From NCBI GenBank assembly GCA_020723995.1, contig DYHT01000001.1, positions 62,001-126,000 on the forward strand: 64,000 bases of DNA. Reading direction: 5' to 3'. Position 1 is the stretch's first letter; every line of letters starts with the position of its first letter. Source of the stretch: Chloroflexus sp. (GTDB taxonomy: Bacteria > Chloroflexota > Anaerolineae > Anaerolineales > Villigracilaceae). Of the stretch, positions 30,479 to 38,546 are shown in pieces. The notes beneath the pieces are model-generated. The model was not told where the DNA came from and did not search any database. It was given only the letters and a program-made list of their open reading frames with translations. Both the position numbers and the translations under genes were made by a program.

Positions 30479-31372
30479 TCAGGGAGAGGGGACGGGAGTG
30501 AGGGAAATCGGCACAAAGCCCAGTTTGGCGACAATCGCCTGCGCCTCGGGCGAGAGAATCCATTCCAGATAGGCCGCCACCACGCCGGTCGCCTCACCGG
30601 CCGTGTACATATAGAGGTCGCGGGCGATGGGATAACTTTTATCGTTGACCGTCGCCACCGAGGGCAGCACATACGATGCGCCAGCCGCTTTCGCAATCGC
30701 AATCACTTTCAGGTCATGCGGCACGTAACCCAACCCGTCGTAGCCGATGGCATTTAGGTTCTGGCGTATCTCATTGATGATACCCTCCGAAGAAGGCAAT
30801 AGCAGCGTATTGGTGGCGAAAAGCGTCTTGTTGTTTTTATCGCCCAAGCGTAGCACGGTTTCGAGGAAATAGACGTGCGTGCCAGAGTTGGTCTCGCGGG
30901 AGAGGCGCACGATGGGACGATCTTCGCCGCCGATCTCCTGCCAGTTGTTGAATTTGCCGCTGTAAATATCTGCGATTTGCTGGAGCGTCAATTCGCTGAC
31001 CGGATTGTCGGGATGGACGATGACGGCGATCGCGTCACGGGCGATGGTTTGCTCGATGGGATTAATTCCCTTCGCCTGCGCCTCCTGCAATTCTTCTTTC
31101 TTGATTTGACGCGAGGCGTTGGCGAGGTCCACCGTGCCGTTGATAAGCGCGGCGATGCCCGTCCCGGACCCGCCGCCTGTGACCGATATACGAACGGCCG
31201 GATGCTCACTCTGATAGCGCTCGGCCCAGGCCAGCGCCAGGTTGACAATAGTATCCGAGCCTTTGTTTTCAATGTAGGCTGTGGTTTGGGGTTGAGAAGA
31301 GGAGGAGGTGGCGGACGGGCTGCAGGCAGAGAGAAGAAACAGCAAAAGAGCAAACAGGGCAAGGCGTTTCAT
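30479..31372 (-). CDS. pstS: Phosphate-binding lipoprotein PstS (cluster 2)
   Basis: This 297-residue solute-binding protein has the lipoprotein signal MKRLALFALLLFLLSACSP (lipobox LSAC), then IENKGSDTIVNLALAWAERY, SVTGGGSGTGIAALINGTVDLANASRQIK and RLSRETNSGTHVYFLETV, matching PstS of the type that binds phosphate through Ser/Thr, Asp and Arg. The tail SLTPVPSP comes from a palindromic repeat and replaces the native end. A TATAAT box lies 7 nt before the ATG, so the mRNA may be leaderless. It is divergent from the third pstB-like gene. Confidence 0.9.
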   Translation of the reverse strand: MKRLALFALLLFLLSACSPSATSSSSQPQTTAYIENKGSDTIVNLALAWAERYQSEHPAVRISVTGGGSGTGIAALINGTVDLANASRQIKKEELQEAQAKGINPIEQTIARDAIAVIVHPDNPVSELTLQQIADIYSGKFNNWQEIGGEDRPIVRLSRETNSGTHVYFLETVLRLGDKNNKTLFATNTLLLPSSEGIINEIRQNLNAIGYDGLGYVPHDLKVIAIAKAAGASYVLPSVATVNDKSYPIARDLYMYTAGEATGVVAAYLEWILSPEAQAIVAKLGFVPISLTPVPSP

Positions 31373-31379
31373 TGCTTAA

Positions 31380-31385
31380 ATTATA
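31380..31385 (-). promoter_or_regulatory. TATAAT -10 box of pstS (cluster 2), leaderless type
   Basis: On the minus strand TATAAT is followed by seven bases (TTAAGCA) and ATG 31372. No ribosome-binding site fits between. No TTAAC-type PhoP box is seen in the divergent region, unlike pstS of cluster 1. Confidence 0.5.
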
Positions 31386-31498
31386 AAGCATAATCACGGC
31401 GTTGCGACTATCGTGTCAGGAATGGAGTCCGAAGTCTCCCGACTTCGGGCAAAATCGGAAGATTTTGCACTCCGTCCAGTCGCTGCGCTGGAATCGAG

Positions 31499-31504
31499 TA
31501 AAAT
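31499..31504 (+). promoter_or_regulatory. TAAAAT -10 candidate before the third pstB-like gene
   Basis: TAAAAT is followed by seven bases and GTG 31512. Upstream lie two small hairpins (GAAGTCTCCCGACTTC and GCAAAATCGGAAGATTTTGC) between 31431 and 31472. The geometry again suggests a leaderless start. Confidence 0.4.
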
Positions 31505-31511
31505 AAACCTC

Positions 31512-32276
31512 GTGAGCGAAAACCCTGTCTTCATGGTTCGTGACCTAAACTTCTACTACGGCGCGAAATTGGCCTTGAGCAAGATCAGCATGGACATCCT
31601 GCCGCGCAAAGTAACCGCCCTCATCGGGCCGTCCGGCTGTGGAAAGTCCACTTTTTTGCGTTGCCTGAACCGGATGAACGACACAATTCCAGGCACGCGC
31701 GTGGATGGGCAAATCCTGCTCGAAAGACAGGATATATACGCCGAAGGCATGGACGTGGTCACGCTGCGCCAGCGGGTGGGCATGGTCTTCCAGAAACCCA
31801 ATCCATTCCCGCAGTCAGTGTATGACAACGTCGCATTCGCCCCGCGCGTGCTGGGCATGGTACAAAACAAGTCGCAGTTGGACAACATTGTGGAAAAAAG
31901 TCTGCGGGATGCCGTGCTGTGGGATGAAGTTAAAGACCAGTTGAAAACCAACGCCCTGAGTTTCTCGCTCGGCCAGCAGCAGCGGCTGTGCATCGCCCGC
32001 GTTTTAGCCGTCAAACCGGACGTGATTCTGTTCGATGAATCCACATCCGCCCTCGATCCCATCGCCACCGGTCGCATCGAAGATCTGATTGCCGATCTGA
32101 AAGTGAACTACACCATTGTCATCGTGACGCACAACATGCAGCAGGCCGCCCGCGTCTCGGATTCGACCGGTCTGTTCTGGCTGGGCGAGTTAGTGGAGTT
32201 CTCACCGACCGACCAAATGTTTACGCGCCCGAAGGAGGAGTTGACCGAGGCATATTTGACGGGCAGGATGGGGTAA
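31512..32276 (+). CDS. PstB-like ATPase with degenerate signature motif (third copy)
   Basis: This 254-residue PstB relative is encoded divergently from pstS2. Walker A is normal ([12 protein letters not shown]), as are [18 protein letters not shown] and the Q-loop [18 protein letters not shown]. The ABC signature, however, reads [17 protein letters not shown] instead of LSGGQQQRL, and Walker B is [13 protein letters not shown] instead of DEPTSALDP. The H-loop [13 protein letters not shown] is kept. The tail ends [17 protein letters not shown] 31512 is chosen because upstream in-frame codons lie in hairpin repeats. It may be a weakly active or regulatory subunit. Confidence 0.82.
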   Translation: MSENPVFMVRDLNFYYGAKLALSKISMDILPRKVTALIGPSGCGKSTFLRCLNRMNDTIPGTRVDGQILLERQDIYAEGMDVVTLRQRVGMVFQKPNPFPQSVYDNVAFAPRVLGMVQNKSQLDNIVEKSLRDAVLWDEVKDQLKTNALSFSLGQQQRLCIARVLAVKPDVILFDESTSALDPIATGRIEDLIADLKVNYTIVIVTHNMQQAARVSDSTGLFWLGELVEFSPTDQMFTRPKEELTEAYLTGRMG

Positions 32277-32331
32277 AAAAAAACAGGGGAGCAAGTGAAA
32301 AGAAGAGCAAGGATGGGCTTTTTGTGATTAT

Positions 32332-32934
32332 TTAAGACATTTCCTGCCGTCCGGTCAGGGCGCGCAGCAAGGTATTTTGGTCGGCATATTCCAGGTCTCC
32401 GCCGACGGGCAGGCCGCGCGCCAGGCGCGTCAGGTGGATGTTGAACGGCTGCAATAACTGGCGCAGATAGAGCGCGGTGGCATCTCCTTCCATGCTGGGG
32501 TTGGTCGCCAGGATCACCTCTTTCACCGCGCCGCGCCGCACGCGCTCAATCAAAAGCTTGATCTTCAAGTCATCCGGGCCAATGCCTTCGATGGGTGACA
32601 GCACACCGTGCAGGACGTGGTACTTGCCGCGATACGCGCCAATCCGCTCCAAGGCCAGCACATCCAGCGGCTCCTCGACCACACACAGCACCGAGCTATC
32701 CCGCTGCGGATTCTCACACACCTCGCAGCGCTGACGCCAGGCGGTAGTGATGTTCAAGCATTCCTGACAAAAACCGGTCTTGGTCTTTAAATCGGTCAAG
32801 GCTTCGGCCAACGCACTCGACAACTCCTGCGGGGCGCGCAGGAGGAAGAAAGCCAGCCGGGAGGCCGTCTTTGGGCCAATGCCGGGCAATCGCTCTAGAG
32901 CGAAGATCAGGTTTTGGATTGGGTCGGGCAGCAT
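32332..32934 (-). CDS. recR: Recombination mediator RecR
   Basis: This 200-residue DNA-repair protein has the N-terminal helix-hairpin-helix (LPGIGPKTASRLAFFLL), the zinc site CQECLN...CEVC (four cysteines), and a Toprim domain with VVEEPLDVLALE, HVLHGVLSPIEGIGPDDL and EVILATNPSMEGDATALYL. RecR works with RecO/RecF to load RecA at gaps. It is the last gene of dnaX-ybaB-recR, a common bacterial arrangement; the ybaB stop lies 36 nt upstream. Confidence 0.95.
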   Translation of the reverse strand: MLPDPIQNLIFALERLPGIGPKTASRLAFFLLRAPQELSSALAEALTDLKTKTGFCQECLNITTAWRQRCEVCENPQRDSSVLCVVEEPLDVLALERIGAYRGKYHVLHGVLSPIEGIGPDDLKIKLLIERVRRGAVKEVILATNPSMEGDATALYLRQLLQPFNIHLTRLARGLPVGGDLEYADQNTLLRALTGRQEMS

Positions 32935-32970
32935 ACAGAGTCAGCGAGTCAACGAGGCGGTGATTGAACG

Positions 32971-33297
32971 CTAGAACGGTAATCCGCCCGCGAGAGGGCC
33001 GAGCCGCTCAGCCTGCAACTCACGGGATTTATCCAGCGCCAGATTGACGGCAGTCAGAATCAAATCCTGCAGCATATCCGTGTCCGCATCCTTCAGTAAT
33101 TCGGGGTCAATCTCGATCGCAGTGCATCTCTGGTTGCCGGTCATTGACACCTTGATCGCGCCGCCCCCGGCCGTCGCGGTGACGCTCTCCTCGGCCAGAC
33201 GTTCCTGCGCCTCGGCCAGTTGTTGCTGCATGCGTTGGATCTGCTGCATCATGCCAGATTGACTGCCTGTTGTGGGACGATTGAAACCTTTGGCCAT
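32971..33297 (-). CDS. YbaB/EbfC family nucleoid-associated protein
   Basis: This 108-residue protein starts MAKGFNRPTTGSQSGMMQQIQRMQQQLAEAQERLAEE, a long N-terminal helix, followed by GGGAIKVSMTGNQRCTAIEIDPELL and a second helix LQDLILTAVNLALDKSRELQAERL. This is the tweezer-like dimeric YbaB fold that binds DNA. Its location between dnaX and recR supports the assignment. Confidence 0.92.
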   Translation of the reverse strand: MAKGFNRPTTGSQSGMMQQIQRMQQQLAEAQERLAEESVTATAGGGAIKVSMTGNQRCTAIEIDPELLKDADTDMLQDLILTAVNLALDKSRELQAERLGPLAGGLPF

Positions 33298-33320
33298 AGT
33301 TCACTCCTGTAAATTCCTTC

Positions 33321-33353
33321 AGAAACCCGCTTTCTTCGAGAAACCGGGTTTCT
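33321..33353. repeat. AGAAACCCG hairpin between dnaX and ybaB
   Basis: AGAAACCCGCTTTCTTCGAGAAACCGGGTTTCT contains matched outer arms (AGAAACCCG and CGGGTTTCT) plus an inner TTTCTTCGAGAAA. It starts directly after the dnaX stop codon on the minus strand. It is a dispersed-repeat-like hairpin without a T-run, so transcription into ybaB-recR probably continues. Confidence 0.7.
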
Positions 33354-33354
33354 C

Positions 33355-34950
33355 TCAATCCTGAATATCCACAATTTCGCCGCCGGCTTTCAGCGCGGCC
33401 GCCACCATGCCATCCTGCTTCACATCCGGCGGGGCGCTTTGCCTGGCGTTCGAGACTACACAGCGCACCGGAAGATTTAAGCCGAGCACCTCGGCGATTG
33501 CCCTGCGCGTGGCCTCCAATTGTTCGAGCGTGTTCATCTTGGAAAGCAGGATATCACTGGCAAAACCAAGAACCAGGAAGCCGTCCTTGATCTCGAGCAG
33601 CTTGCACGAGTTTAGCAAGGCTTCCAGAGCCGGGTTGCTTGAGCGGATGGCTGCCCGGATCTGTCGCCAGGCTTTGGCGACCCGGTCGAGGCTGACGACG
33701 CCTGTGGCCGACTTACTCTCCGCAGCAGATTCCAGCGGCGGCGCGGGTGGCACGCTCGCGGTTTCTGGAGATTTGTCCTGAACGCCGCGGGCCGGGCGGG
33801 GCGGGACCTCGGGCCGGCTGCGCGTCGCTGGCAGCTTTTCCCCGCCTGTAGCGGAGGGCCTTTCGACCGGCTGCTGGCGCTCCATGGCCTCGGCCAGCGC
33901 CAGTTCCAAAGAGAGCGACGGCTGCCAGCCGCCCCGCAGGTCAGTAGCTGCCGCGTTGAAGAGGCGGATCAGGCGCAAGATTTCCGGCGCGGGCAGTGCT
34001 CCGGCATGGCGCTCGACTTGGGGTAGCGTATCCGCCCCCAGGTCCGCTTGCGCTGCGTTGTCCAACTTGACCAGCAGCAAAGCGCGCAAGTAGTCCACGA
34101 TCTGACGCGCCAGCGGGCGCGCGTCCACGCCGGCATCCAGGGCGCGGTGGATCGTCACGAGACCGGTATCCGGCCGGTTTTCAAGGATGGCATCCACCAG
34201 GTCAAGGACGGTCTGGCTGGCGGCTGTGCCGAGGACAGTCTGCGTGAGTTCGAGGCTGATCTTCTGACCGCTGGAGGCCATTTGGTCGAGCAGGGAAATG
34301 GCGTCGCGAAAACTGCCGGTAGCCTGGCGGGCGATGAGCGTCAGCGCCTCGTGGTCGGCTTGAATGCCCTCGGCCTGGGCGATTTGATCCAGTTGCTTGA
34401 TGATATAGTCCAACGGCGCACGGCGAAACTCGTGCTGTTGGCAGCGCGAGAGCACGGTGGCGGGGATCCGGTGGGGCTCGGTGGTCACCAGGATAAAGAT
34501 GGCATGTGGCGGCGGTTCTTCAAGGGTCTTGAGCAGGGCGTTGAAGGCGGAGGTGGAAAGCATATGCACCTCGTCAATGACATATACTTTATAACGTCCC
34601 TGATTGGGCGAAAAGTTGATCTTGTCACGCAAGTCGCGTATGTCGTCCACGCCGGTGTTGGAGGCGGCGTCAATCTCGATCAGATCGAGGAAGCGGCCTT
34701 CGTTGACCGCCATGCAGTGGGCGCAAATGCTGCATGGACGGGCTGCCAAGTCTTCAGCCAGGCAGTTGACGGCCTTGGCTAGCAAGCGCGCGACGGAGGT
34801 TTTACCGGTGCCGCGCGGGCCGGAGAAGAGATAGGCATGGGCCACGCGCTCGCCCGTCACCGCGTTGCGCAGCGTCTGGACGACATGCTGCTGTCCCATG
34901 ACTTCGTCCCACTTGTGTGGGCGCCATTTACGATAGAGGGCTTGGGTCAT
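33355..34950 (-). CDS. dnaX: DNA polymerase III subunit gamma/tau DnaX
   Basis: This 531-residue clamp-loader ATPase starts MTQALYRKWRPHKWDEVMGQQHV. It has Walker A FSGPRGTGKTSVARLLAKAVNC, the zinc module CSICAHC, Walker B-like YKVYVIDEVHMLSTSAFNALLKTLEEPP, and sensor region LSRCQQHEFRRAP. A helical collar follows, then a Pro/Ala-rich linker (about 385-430) and a C-terminal domain (LDRVAKAWRQIRAAIRSSNPALEALL) that binds polymerase. The start at 34950 is chosen because the family begins MxxALYRKWRP. It heads the dnaX-ybaB-recR operon. Confidence 0.94.
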   Translation of the reverse strand: MTQALYRKWRPHKWDEVMGQQHVVQTLRNAVTGERVAHAYLFSGPRGTGKTSVARLLAKAVNCLAEDLAARPCSICAHCMAVNEGRFLDLIEIDAASNTGVDDIRDLRDKINFSPNQGRYKVYVIDEVHMLSTSAFNALLKTLEEPPPHAIFILVTTEPHRIPATVLSRCQQHEFRRAPLDYIIKQLDQIAQAEGIQADHEALTLIARQATGSFRDAISLLDQMASSGQKISLELTQTVLGTAASQTVLDLVDAILENRPDTGLVTIHRALDAGVDARPLARQIVDYLRALLLVKLDNAAQADLGADTLPQVERHAGALPAPEILRLIRLFNAAATDLRGGWQPSLSLELALAEAMERQQPVERPSATGGEKLPATRSRPEVPPRPARGVQDKSPETASVPPAPPLESAAESKSATGVVSLDRVAKAWRQIRAAIRSSNPALEALLNSCKLLEIKDGFLVLGFASDILLSKMNTLEQLEATRRAIAEVLGLNLPVRCVVSNARQSAPPDVKQDGMVAAALKAGGEIVDIQD

Positions 34951-35026
34951 AGAAGTTAGAGGGAGAGTAGAGAACAGTAGAATATGTTTGAATGAATAGC
35001 AATTATGGTCGCGCAAGCGGCGACCA

Positions 35027-35506
35027 TTACGGAATCTGGTAGCGCGCGCGCTGGTTGCCTGGCGAGTCGTACAGGCCGACCTGCTCGCCCGGCTGCCAAG
35101 CCGCCGCCGTACGTCCCCAGTAGAGGTCGGTGGGCGTGTCCACTCCGGAGGCCGTGTGCACCATCACCCTGCCGCCCTTGTACAGGGTCAGCTGTGGGAA
35201 GGTATAGGCATTGCCTTTATCACCTTTCAAATACCAGCCCGTCAAGATTACAGGATCGTTGCCTTTATTTTCAATGATGACCACCTCGCTGTCTTTAATC
35301 CCTGCCCCAATGATGCTGATGAAGTCAACCTTTGTTTCACCAGCAAAAGGCGCAGGCGCGAGCGCGGCCGGCGAGGAGGGAACGGTGGCTGGGACATTGT
35401 CTTTGCGCTGGGAGCGGTCATAAAAGAAAAGGATTGTGCCCGTCACACAGGCAGAAACGAAAGCGTTGAGCAAAAGGTAGTAAAACAATCGTCGCGGCTG
35501 GCCCAT
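35027..35506 (-). CDS. Membrane-anchored lamin-tail-domain (LTD) protein
   Basis: This 159-residue protein starts MGQPRRLFYYLLLNAFVSACVTGTILFFYD, one membrane helix, then a Pro/Ala-rich spacer and a beta-sandwich reading VDFISIIGAGIKDSEVVIIENKGNDPVILTGWYLKG... to WGRTAAAWQPGEQVGLYD. The pattern EVVIIENKG...L.GWYL, TFP...L..GG.V.VHT and W...AGE.V.LYD is that of lamin-tail domains, which in bacteria are extracellular adhesion-like modules. The start is set at the Met before the basic residues and helix. It is followed on the same strand by an intergenic gap and dnaX. Confidence 0.75.
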   Translation of the reverse strand: MGQPRRLFYYLLLNAFVSACVTGTILFFYDRSQRKDNVPATVPSSPAALAPAPFAGETKVDFISIIGAGIKDSEVVIIENKGNDPVILTGWYLKGDKGNAYTFPQLTLYKGGRVMVHTASGVDTPTDLYWGRTAAAWQPGEQVGLYDSPGNQRARYQIP

Positions 35507-35522
35507 ACTGCCTGAATGATAG

Positions 35523-35593
35523 CACAAAAACGTTCGAACGTTGGCCAGTTAACGTTTCAACGTTCCAACCTTCCAACATGCCAACATTCTAAT
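35523..35593. repeat. ACGTTCCAACCTTCCAAC-type dispersed repeat at the end of prmA
   Basis: AACGTTCGAACGTTGG, CCAGTTAACGTTTCAACGTTCC and AACCTTCCAACATGCCAACATTC are stacked here. On the minus strand they encode the final residues of PrmA (ECWHVGRLER) and its stop codon. A related tract lies between dnaK and dnaJ (38484-38546). Confidence 0.65.
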
Positions 35594-36567
35594 CTCATCG
35601 CCACCCAATCCCCCATCTGGCGTTTTTCGACCAGTTTCATCCTGTGCGCTTGGGCGACAGAAACAACTGGCCCAACCTGCTCCTCCAGGATGCCGGAGAG
35701 GATAAGCGCGCCGCCCGGCGCGACCAGGTCGGCCAACCCGTCGTCGAACAGGCGGATTATGACCGGCGCCAGGATGTTCGCCAGCACCAGCAGCGCACTC
35801 CAGACGCCAAACCTGCCTGCCAAAACCTCCGCCACCGATCCCACCCCGAGCGTGAATTGCGCCGCGGCAATACCGTTGACCTCCGCGTTCTCGCGCGAAG
35901 CCTTGACTGCCGCCTCGTCAATGTCCATACCCAGGGCAGAGGTCGCGCCGAGTTTCAACGCCGCGATGGATAGAATGCCAGAGCCGCAGCCAACGTCAAT
36001 TACAGTTGAAGGTTGAAAGGCTTGCCCTGCCTGCGCCAGTGCCGCAGGCACAGGTGAGGCTCCCGAAGGGTCGAAAGTTGAAGGTTGGTCTCCGAAGAAA
36101 CCTTCAATAAGTTTAAGACAGAGTTGTGTCGTGGGGTGCGTGCCGGTGCCAAAAGCCATGCCCGGGTCAATTTTGATGGCAATTCGGGAAGCATCAGGAG
36201 AATCCAGCCAGGCCGGGACGATGATGAGCCGCTTGCCAACCGGGATGGGTTTGTAATGCTGCTTCCAGGCTTCCATCCAGTTCTGGTCAGCAATCGGCTC
36301 GAAGACCGGCGCGGGCAGGGGCTGGATCATACCCAGGCAGTAGAGCGACTCTTCCAGCTTCTGGCGCGTCTCTTCGAGTTTGTCATCCATCGGCAGGTGG
36401 GCGCGCACCGTTACAACTTCAAGCGGCGTACCCTCATCTTCGGGGCTGATGAACCTCACCCCGTGCTCGGTCGCCACGCCGCCGGGCGCGAAGCGCGCCA
36501 GCACTTCGACGATGGCTTCGGCTTGTTCGCCAGAGACGGTCAAAGAAACTTGAAGCCAAGAGGTCAT
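35557..36567 (-). CDS. prmA: Ribosomal protein L11 methyltransferase PrmA with repeat-derived insertion
   Basis: This 336-residue SAM-dependent enzyme trimethylates ribosomal protein L11. The N-terminal substrate-binding domain ends at DQNWMEAWKQHYKPI. The catalytic domain shows IKIDPGMAFGTGTHPTTQLCLKLI, VIDVGCGSGILSIAALKLGA, GMDIDEAAVKASRENAEVNG and LVLANILAPVI. Between EGFFGD and VIDVG lie 28 extra residues beginning and ending QPST, encoded by an 84-bp repeat unit just before the SAM-binding strand. The last ten residues are also repeat-encoded. ATG 36567 overlaps the VapC stop (ATGA), so it is translationally coupled to the toxin gene. Confidence 0.9.
   Translation of the reverse strand: MTSWLQVSLTVSGEQAEAIVEVLARFAPGGVATEHGVRFISPEDEGTPLEVVTVRAHLPMDDKLEETRQKLEESLYCLGMIQPLPAPVFEPIADQNWMEAWKQHYKPIPVGKRLIIVPAWLDSPDASRIAIKIDPGMAFGTGTHPTTQLCLKLIEGFFGDQPSTFDPSGASPVPAALAQAGQAFQPSTVIDVGCGSGILSIAALKLGATSALGMDIDEAAVKASRENAEVNGIAAAQFTLGVGSVAEVLAGRFGVWSALLVLANILAPVIIRLFDDGLADLVAPGGALILSGILEEQVGPVVSVAQAHRMKLVEKRQMGDWVAMRLECWHVGRLER
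36005..36088. repeat. 84-bp in-frame insertion in prmA with 12-bp direct-repeat ends
   Basis: On the minus strand CAACCTTCAACT occurs at both edges of an 84-bp segment that has GACCCTTCGGGAGCC near one end and a GCCTGCGGCACTGGCGCAGGC palindrome-like core. It adds exactly 28 codons (QPSTFDPSGASP... to AFQPST) to prmA. The edge motif is the same GTTGAAGG family found in phoR and after lipM. Confidence 0.75.
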
Positions 36568-36968
36568 GACAGCCACTCTATCTCGACTTCTCCTTCAAGT
36601 TGATTGAATTCCTCATCACCTGTCACCACCGGGCAATTGCGCAATTTTGCCAATGCGGTCGCAAACGAGTCAGCATAGGAGATATTCCCTTTCGACTTAT
36701 AAACCGCCGCCTGACGGGTTATATTCCAATCTGCATCAATGATTTCAACGCCCATCGCCCGGAGCTCTTGTATGTAATGATCGGCAATCTCAGGAGAGTT
36801 TCCACGAGAAATCCAATACCAAACCTCCCCTAAGTTCACCGTACACATTATCAGGTGAACCTTCCCTTCACCAGCATCGAACATCAGGCTCTGGACAATC
36901 TCTGCACCCGGCTCATCGTAATAAAAGGCCATCACGGCAAAAGCATCAAGCACCTTTATAGGAAGCAT
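36564..36968 (-). CDS. PIN-domain toxin (VapC-like), second module
   Basis: This 134-residue PIN protein has acidic residues in VLDAFAVMAFYYDEPG (Asp), NLGEVWYWISRG (Glu), ISYADSFATALAKL (Asp) and VVTGDEEFNQLE (Asp). It follows an AbrB-type antitoxin gene and overlaps it by 23 nt, the usual order. Its stop overlaps the prmA start by four bases, so a housekeeping methyltransferase is locked into the same transcript. ATG 36968 begins MLPIKVLDAF, correct for a PIN first strand. Confidence 0.85.
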   Translation of the reverse strand: MLPIKVLDAFAVMAFYYDEPGAEIVQSLMFDAGEGKVHLIMCTVNLGEVWYWISRGNSPEIADHYIQELRAMGVEIIDADWNITRQAAVYKSKGNISYADSFATALAKLRNCPVVTGDEEFNQLEGEVEIEWLS

Positions 36969-37194
36969 CTTCCTTTTCCTTATCCTTTCGGCGCTCGTCC
37001 AGTAACATTTGAAGCGTGCCTGTCCCCTTCAAAGAGCCGCGTAACTTTGCAATTCGCTCATGCGTCATTGGGCGTAATATAATCTCCTCCTCATTGTCTA
37101 CAACGACGATTTTTGTCCCCTCTGTAATGCCGTACTTGCGCCGCAGAGGCGCTGGGATGACAATCTGACCTTTAGTAGTAACGTAAGTTTCCAT
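36946..37194 (-). CDS. AbrB/SpoVT-type antitoxin (VapB-like)
   Basis: This 82-residue protein begins METYVTTKGQIVIPAPLRRKYGITEGTKIVVVDNEEEIILRP, a textbook swapped-hairpin AbrB DNA-binding domain. A basic, charged tail (MLLDERRKDKEKEDASYKGA) then contacts the toxin. An AAGGAGACG sits before the ATG. The AT-rich ATATATATAT stretch at 37216-37226 upstream is a likely promoter or operator region. Confidence 0.88.
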   Translation of the reverse strand: METYVTTKGQIVIPAPLRRKYGITEGTKIVVVDNEEEIILRPMTHERIAKLRGSLKGTGTLQMLLDERRKDKEKEDASYKGA

Positions 37195-37302
37195 CTCGCA
37201 CGTCTCCTTTCTTGATATATATATTACATCAAGTCCATTGGTAAGTCAAGGGCTATTCAGTATTACTTTCGTAGATAAATAAACCCTTCTTGTCATTAAG
37301 CG

Positions 37303-37331
37303 CAAAACCCGCCTCGCACCGAGACGGGTTT
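37303..37331 (-). terminator. Terminator after dnaJ
   Basis: On the minus strand AAACCCGTCTCG GTG CGAGGCGGGTTT is followed by TTGCGC, giving a short T-run. It ends the hrcA-grpE-dnaK-dnaJ transcript. Between it and the dnaJ stop lie TTACTGATAACTG repeats. Confidence 0.6.
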
Positions 37332-37360
37332 ACTGATAACTGCTTACTGATAACTGATCA

Positions 37361-38482
37361 CTACCCTCCCAGCGCCTCATTCAGCCAATCCAAAAACCCC
37401 TTCTCCTTCGGCTTGACCATCGTCCCCAGCGTGGCGGATAATTGCTCGAACAGTTCGCGCTGCTCTTTGGTCAGTTTGGTCGGGATATCCACATTGATGA
37501 TCACGCGCTGGTCGCCGCGGCCATTTCTACGCAAATACGGCACACCTTTGCCTTTTATCGTGAAAACCTTGCCAGGCTGGGTACCGGCAGGGATGTTCAG
37601 CCTGTCTGTCCCATCTACTGTTGGCACCTCGATTTGCGCGCCGAGCACTGCTTGGGCAACATTGATATCCAGATTCAAAAGGATATCGTTCTCACGCCGC
37701 TTGAAGAACTTGTGCGACCGCACAGAGATAACCAGATACAGGTTGCCCTGCGGCCCGCCATATACCCCCGGCTCGCCTTCCCCGGCCAGGCGGATCTGAG
37801 TGCCGGTATCCACGCCAGCCGGGATCGGGACAATTTTTTTGAGCGTCTTGCGCTCCAGCCCGCCGCCACGACAGGTATGGCATGGCGAGGCGATCACCTC
37901 GCCGCGCCCGTTACATGCCGGGCAGGGAGAGGATTGCATCATTGAGCCGAAGATGGTCTGCCGCACCTGGCGCACTTCACCCCGCCCACCGCAAGTGGTG
38001 CAGCGCTGCGGGCTGCTGCCCGGCTCCGCGCCGGATGCGCGGCAAGTGCTGCATACCTCGTTGCGCGTGATTTCGACTTCCTTTTCGACGCCGAAGACGG
38101 CTTCCTCGAAAGTCAAGGCGACCTGATATTGCAAGTCGCGCCCACGCCGCGGCCGCCGTGAGCTACCGCTGCCGCCCAAGCCAAAGCCGAACCCACCAAA
38201 TAATTCCTCGAAGATGTCGCCGAAGTCCATGGTGGCGAAGTCGGGCATGCCGTTCATTTCACCCAGGCCAGCGCGGCCATAACGGTCATAACGGACGCGC
38301 TTTTCCGGGTCGGAGAGCACACCGTAGGCCTCGTTGATTTCCTTGAATTTCTCCTCGGCGTCTGGCTCCTTGCTCACATCCGGGTGATACTGGCGCGCCA
38401 ACTTGCGGAAGGCGGCTTTGATTTCATCAACAGAGGCATTCCGAGAGATGCCTAATAATTCATAATAATCGCGGTTGGTCAT
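37361..38482 (-). CDS. dnaJ: Chaperone DnaJ
   Basis: This 373-residue Hsp40 has a J domain ([50 protein letters not shown]) with the HPD motif. A Gly/Phe-rich region follows, then four zinc-finger repeats ([32 protein letters not shown]) and two C-terminal substrate-binding domains. It stimulates DnaK ATPase and delivers substrates. It is the last gene of the heat-shock operon, separated from dnaK by a repeat tract of about 60 nt. Confidence 0.95.
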   Translation of the reverse strand: MTNRDYYELLGISRNASVDEIKAAFRKLARQYHPDVSKEPDAEEKFKEINEAYGVLSDPEKRVRYDRYGRAGLGEMNGMPDFATMDFGDIFEELFGGFGFGLGGSGSSRRPRRGRDLQYQVALTFEEAVFGVEKEVEITRNEVCSTCRASGAEPGSSPQRCTTCGGRGEVRQVRQTIFGSMMQSSPCPACNGRGEVIASPCHTCRGGGLERKTLKKIVPIPAGVDTGTQIRLAGEGEPGVYGGPQGNLYLVISVRSHKFFKRRENDILLNLDINVAQAVLGAQIEVPTVDGTDRLNIPAGTQPGKVFTIKGKGVPYLRRNGRGDQRVIINVDIPTKLTKEQRELFEQLSATLGTMVKPKEKGFLDWLNEALGG

Positions 38483-38483
38483 A

Positions 38484-38546
38484 ATATCCGTTGGCAGGTT
38501 GGCAAGTTTGCACGTTGACAGGTTTTACGTGCCAACGTGCAAACGT
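38484..38546. repeat. GTTGGCAGGTTGGCAAGTTTGC tract between dnaK and dnaJ
   Basis: Short units such as GTTGGCAG, GTTGGCAAG, TTTGCACGTTG, then the inverse CGTGCCAACGTGCAAACG are packed into the gap. The two halves can pair over about 15 bases. It belongs to the same style of repeat as 35523-35593. It may act as an mRNA processing hairpin between dnaK and dnaJ. Confidence 0.6.
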
